Positions 63,537 through 64,000 of a stretch of 64,000 bases of DNA are shown here, piece after piece (the stretch's first letter is position 1; the number at the start of each line of letters is the position of its first letter). The stretch comes from Isoptericola halotolerans (GTDB taxonomy: Bacteria > Actinomycetota > Actinomycetes > Actinomycetales > Cellulomonadaceae): positions 806,001 to 870,000 of the forward strand of contig NZ_JABEZU010000001.1 of assembly GCF_013149785.1 (NCBI RefSeq), read 5' to 3'. The position numbers and the translations under genes were made by a program. The notes below the pieces were generated by a model, which made no database searches, was not told where the DNA came from, and was given only the letters and a program-made list of their open reading frames with translations.

Positions 63537-64000
63537 TCAGTCCTGGAGCTCGGGGATCACCTGCCGCTGGAACAGCTCGATCTGGTCGCGGTCCCGGGCG
63601 GCGTCGGCGAAGTACGTGATCGCGTAGGTCATGCCCAGCGACCTCATCTCCGTGAGCTTCTCGACGATCTGCTCCGGTGTCCCGACCATGAGCCCGTGGC
63701 GCCACAGCGAGCTCTCACGGTGTCCCTTGTCACCGGGCGCGTACCGGGCGAAGTGGTCGTCGATCCACGCGAGCTTGTCGTCGATCGCTGCCTGGTTCTC
63801 GCCGATCACCACGTTGTAGTTGGCCGAGCGGGTGATCTCGCCGAAGTCCCGCCCGACGTCGCGGCAGTGCTCCTCGAGGATCCTCGACCTGTGCGCGAAC
63901 TCCTCCGGGCTGCCCGAGAAGTTCGTGTACTGCGCGTGCTGCGCGGCGATGCGCAGGGTCTTCTTCTCGCCGCCGCCCGCGATCCACAGCGGGATGCTCG
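63537..64000 (-). CDS. LLM-class F420-dependent oxidoreductase, C-terminal part (truncated by window)
   Basis: The frame is open through the window end; about 153 C-terminal residues are visible. The segment SIPLWIAGGGEKKTLRIAAQ and NFSGSPEEFAHRSRILEEHC, then GTPEQIVEKLTEMRSLGMTY, match the luciferase-like monooxygenase family, especially F420-dependent members of actinobacteria. Cofactor and substrate cannot be settled from this part. It ends IPELQD. Confidence 0.85.
   Translation of the reverse strand, partial: SIPLWIAGGGEKKTLRIAAQHAQYTNFSGSPEEFAHRSRILEEHCRDVGRDFGEITRSANYNVVIGENQAAIDDKLAWIDDHFARYAPGDKGHRESSLWRHGLMVGTPEQIVEKLTEMRSLGMTYAITYFADAARDRDQIELFQRQVIPELQD

Overview
The window is chromosomal DNA from a high-GC Gram-positive bacterium. 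It is most likely an actinobacterium of the order Micrococcales, close to Cellulomonas and its relatives; that placement is inferred from gene order, very high GC, GTG/TTG starts, F420-type and DUF5709 genes, a short-type adenylate kinase and a Zn-binding S14, not from a database search. No prophage, transposase, CRISPR array or rRNA was found. One tRNA (Trp, anticodon CCA) is present.

Layout. 1-11.6 kb holds cell-envelope and signalling genes: a 5'-truncated murB, an L,D-transpeptidase lipoprotein, an APH-like phosphotransferase, a Ser/Pro-rich exported protein, an operon of a poly-Asp membrane protein with an OmpR-type two-component system, adenosine deaminase, and an operon of an ABC-2 exporter with a NarL-type two-component system. 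11.7-14.5 kb is tRNA-Trp, secE, nusG, rplK and rplA. 14.7-20.2 kb is an accessory module: ECF-like sigma factor, a 166-residue regulatory-type protein, a cytoplasmic subtilisin-like protease, and a TPR-CHAT (caspase-like) protease. It sits between rplKA and rplJL, which are normally close neighbours. 20.3-29.5 kb is rplJL and rpoBC. 30-34.4 kb is the str operon (rpsL, rpsG, fusA, tuf). 34.8-51.3 kb is S10-spc-alpha: rpsJ to rplO, secY-adk-map, then infA, rpmJ, rpsM, rpsK, rpoA and rplQ. 51.3-64 kb holds an alpha/beta hydrolase, a ROK kinase, truA, a DUF5709 gene, rplM-rpsI, glmM, def, a DedA protein, coaA, glmS, a 43-residue ORF, acpS, an AbiEi/DUF559-like protein and the C-terminal part of an F420-type (LLM) oxidoreductase.

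How it works together. Most of the window is the transcription/translation core plus peptidoglycan precursor enzymes (murB, glmM, glmS). The most unusual parts are: (i) the sigma/protease/CHAT module, where the CHAT reading frame follows the protease stop codon directly and in the same frame, has a strong Shine-Dalgarno but apparently an ATC start; (ii) heptamer direct repeats TCTCAYC on an 11-bp period upstream of four envelope-related genes around the OmpR-type two-component system, suggesting a local regulon; and (iii) an unusual set of long, near-perfect inverted repeats, including three copies of one palindromic family in the last 2.5 kb.
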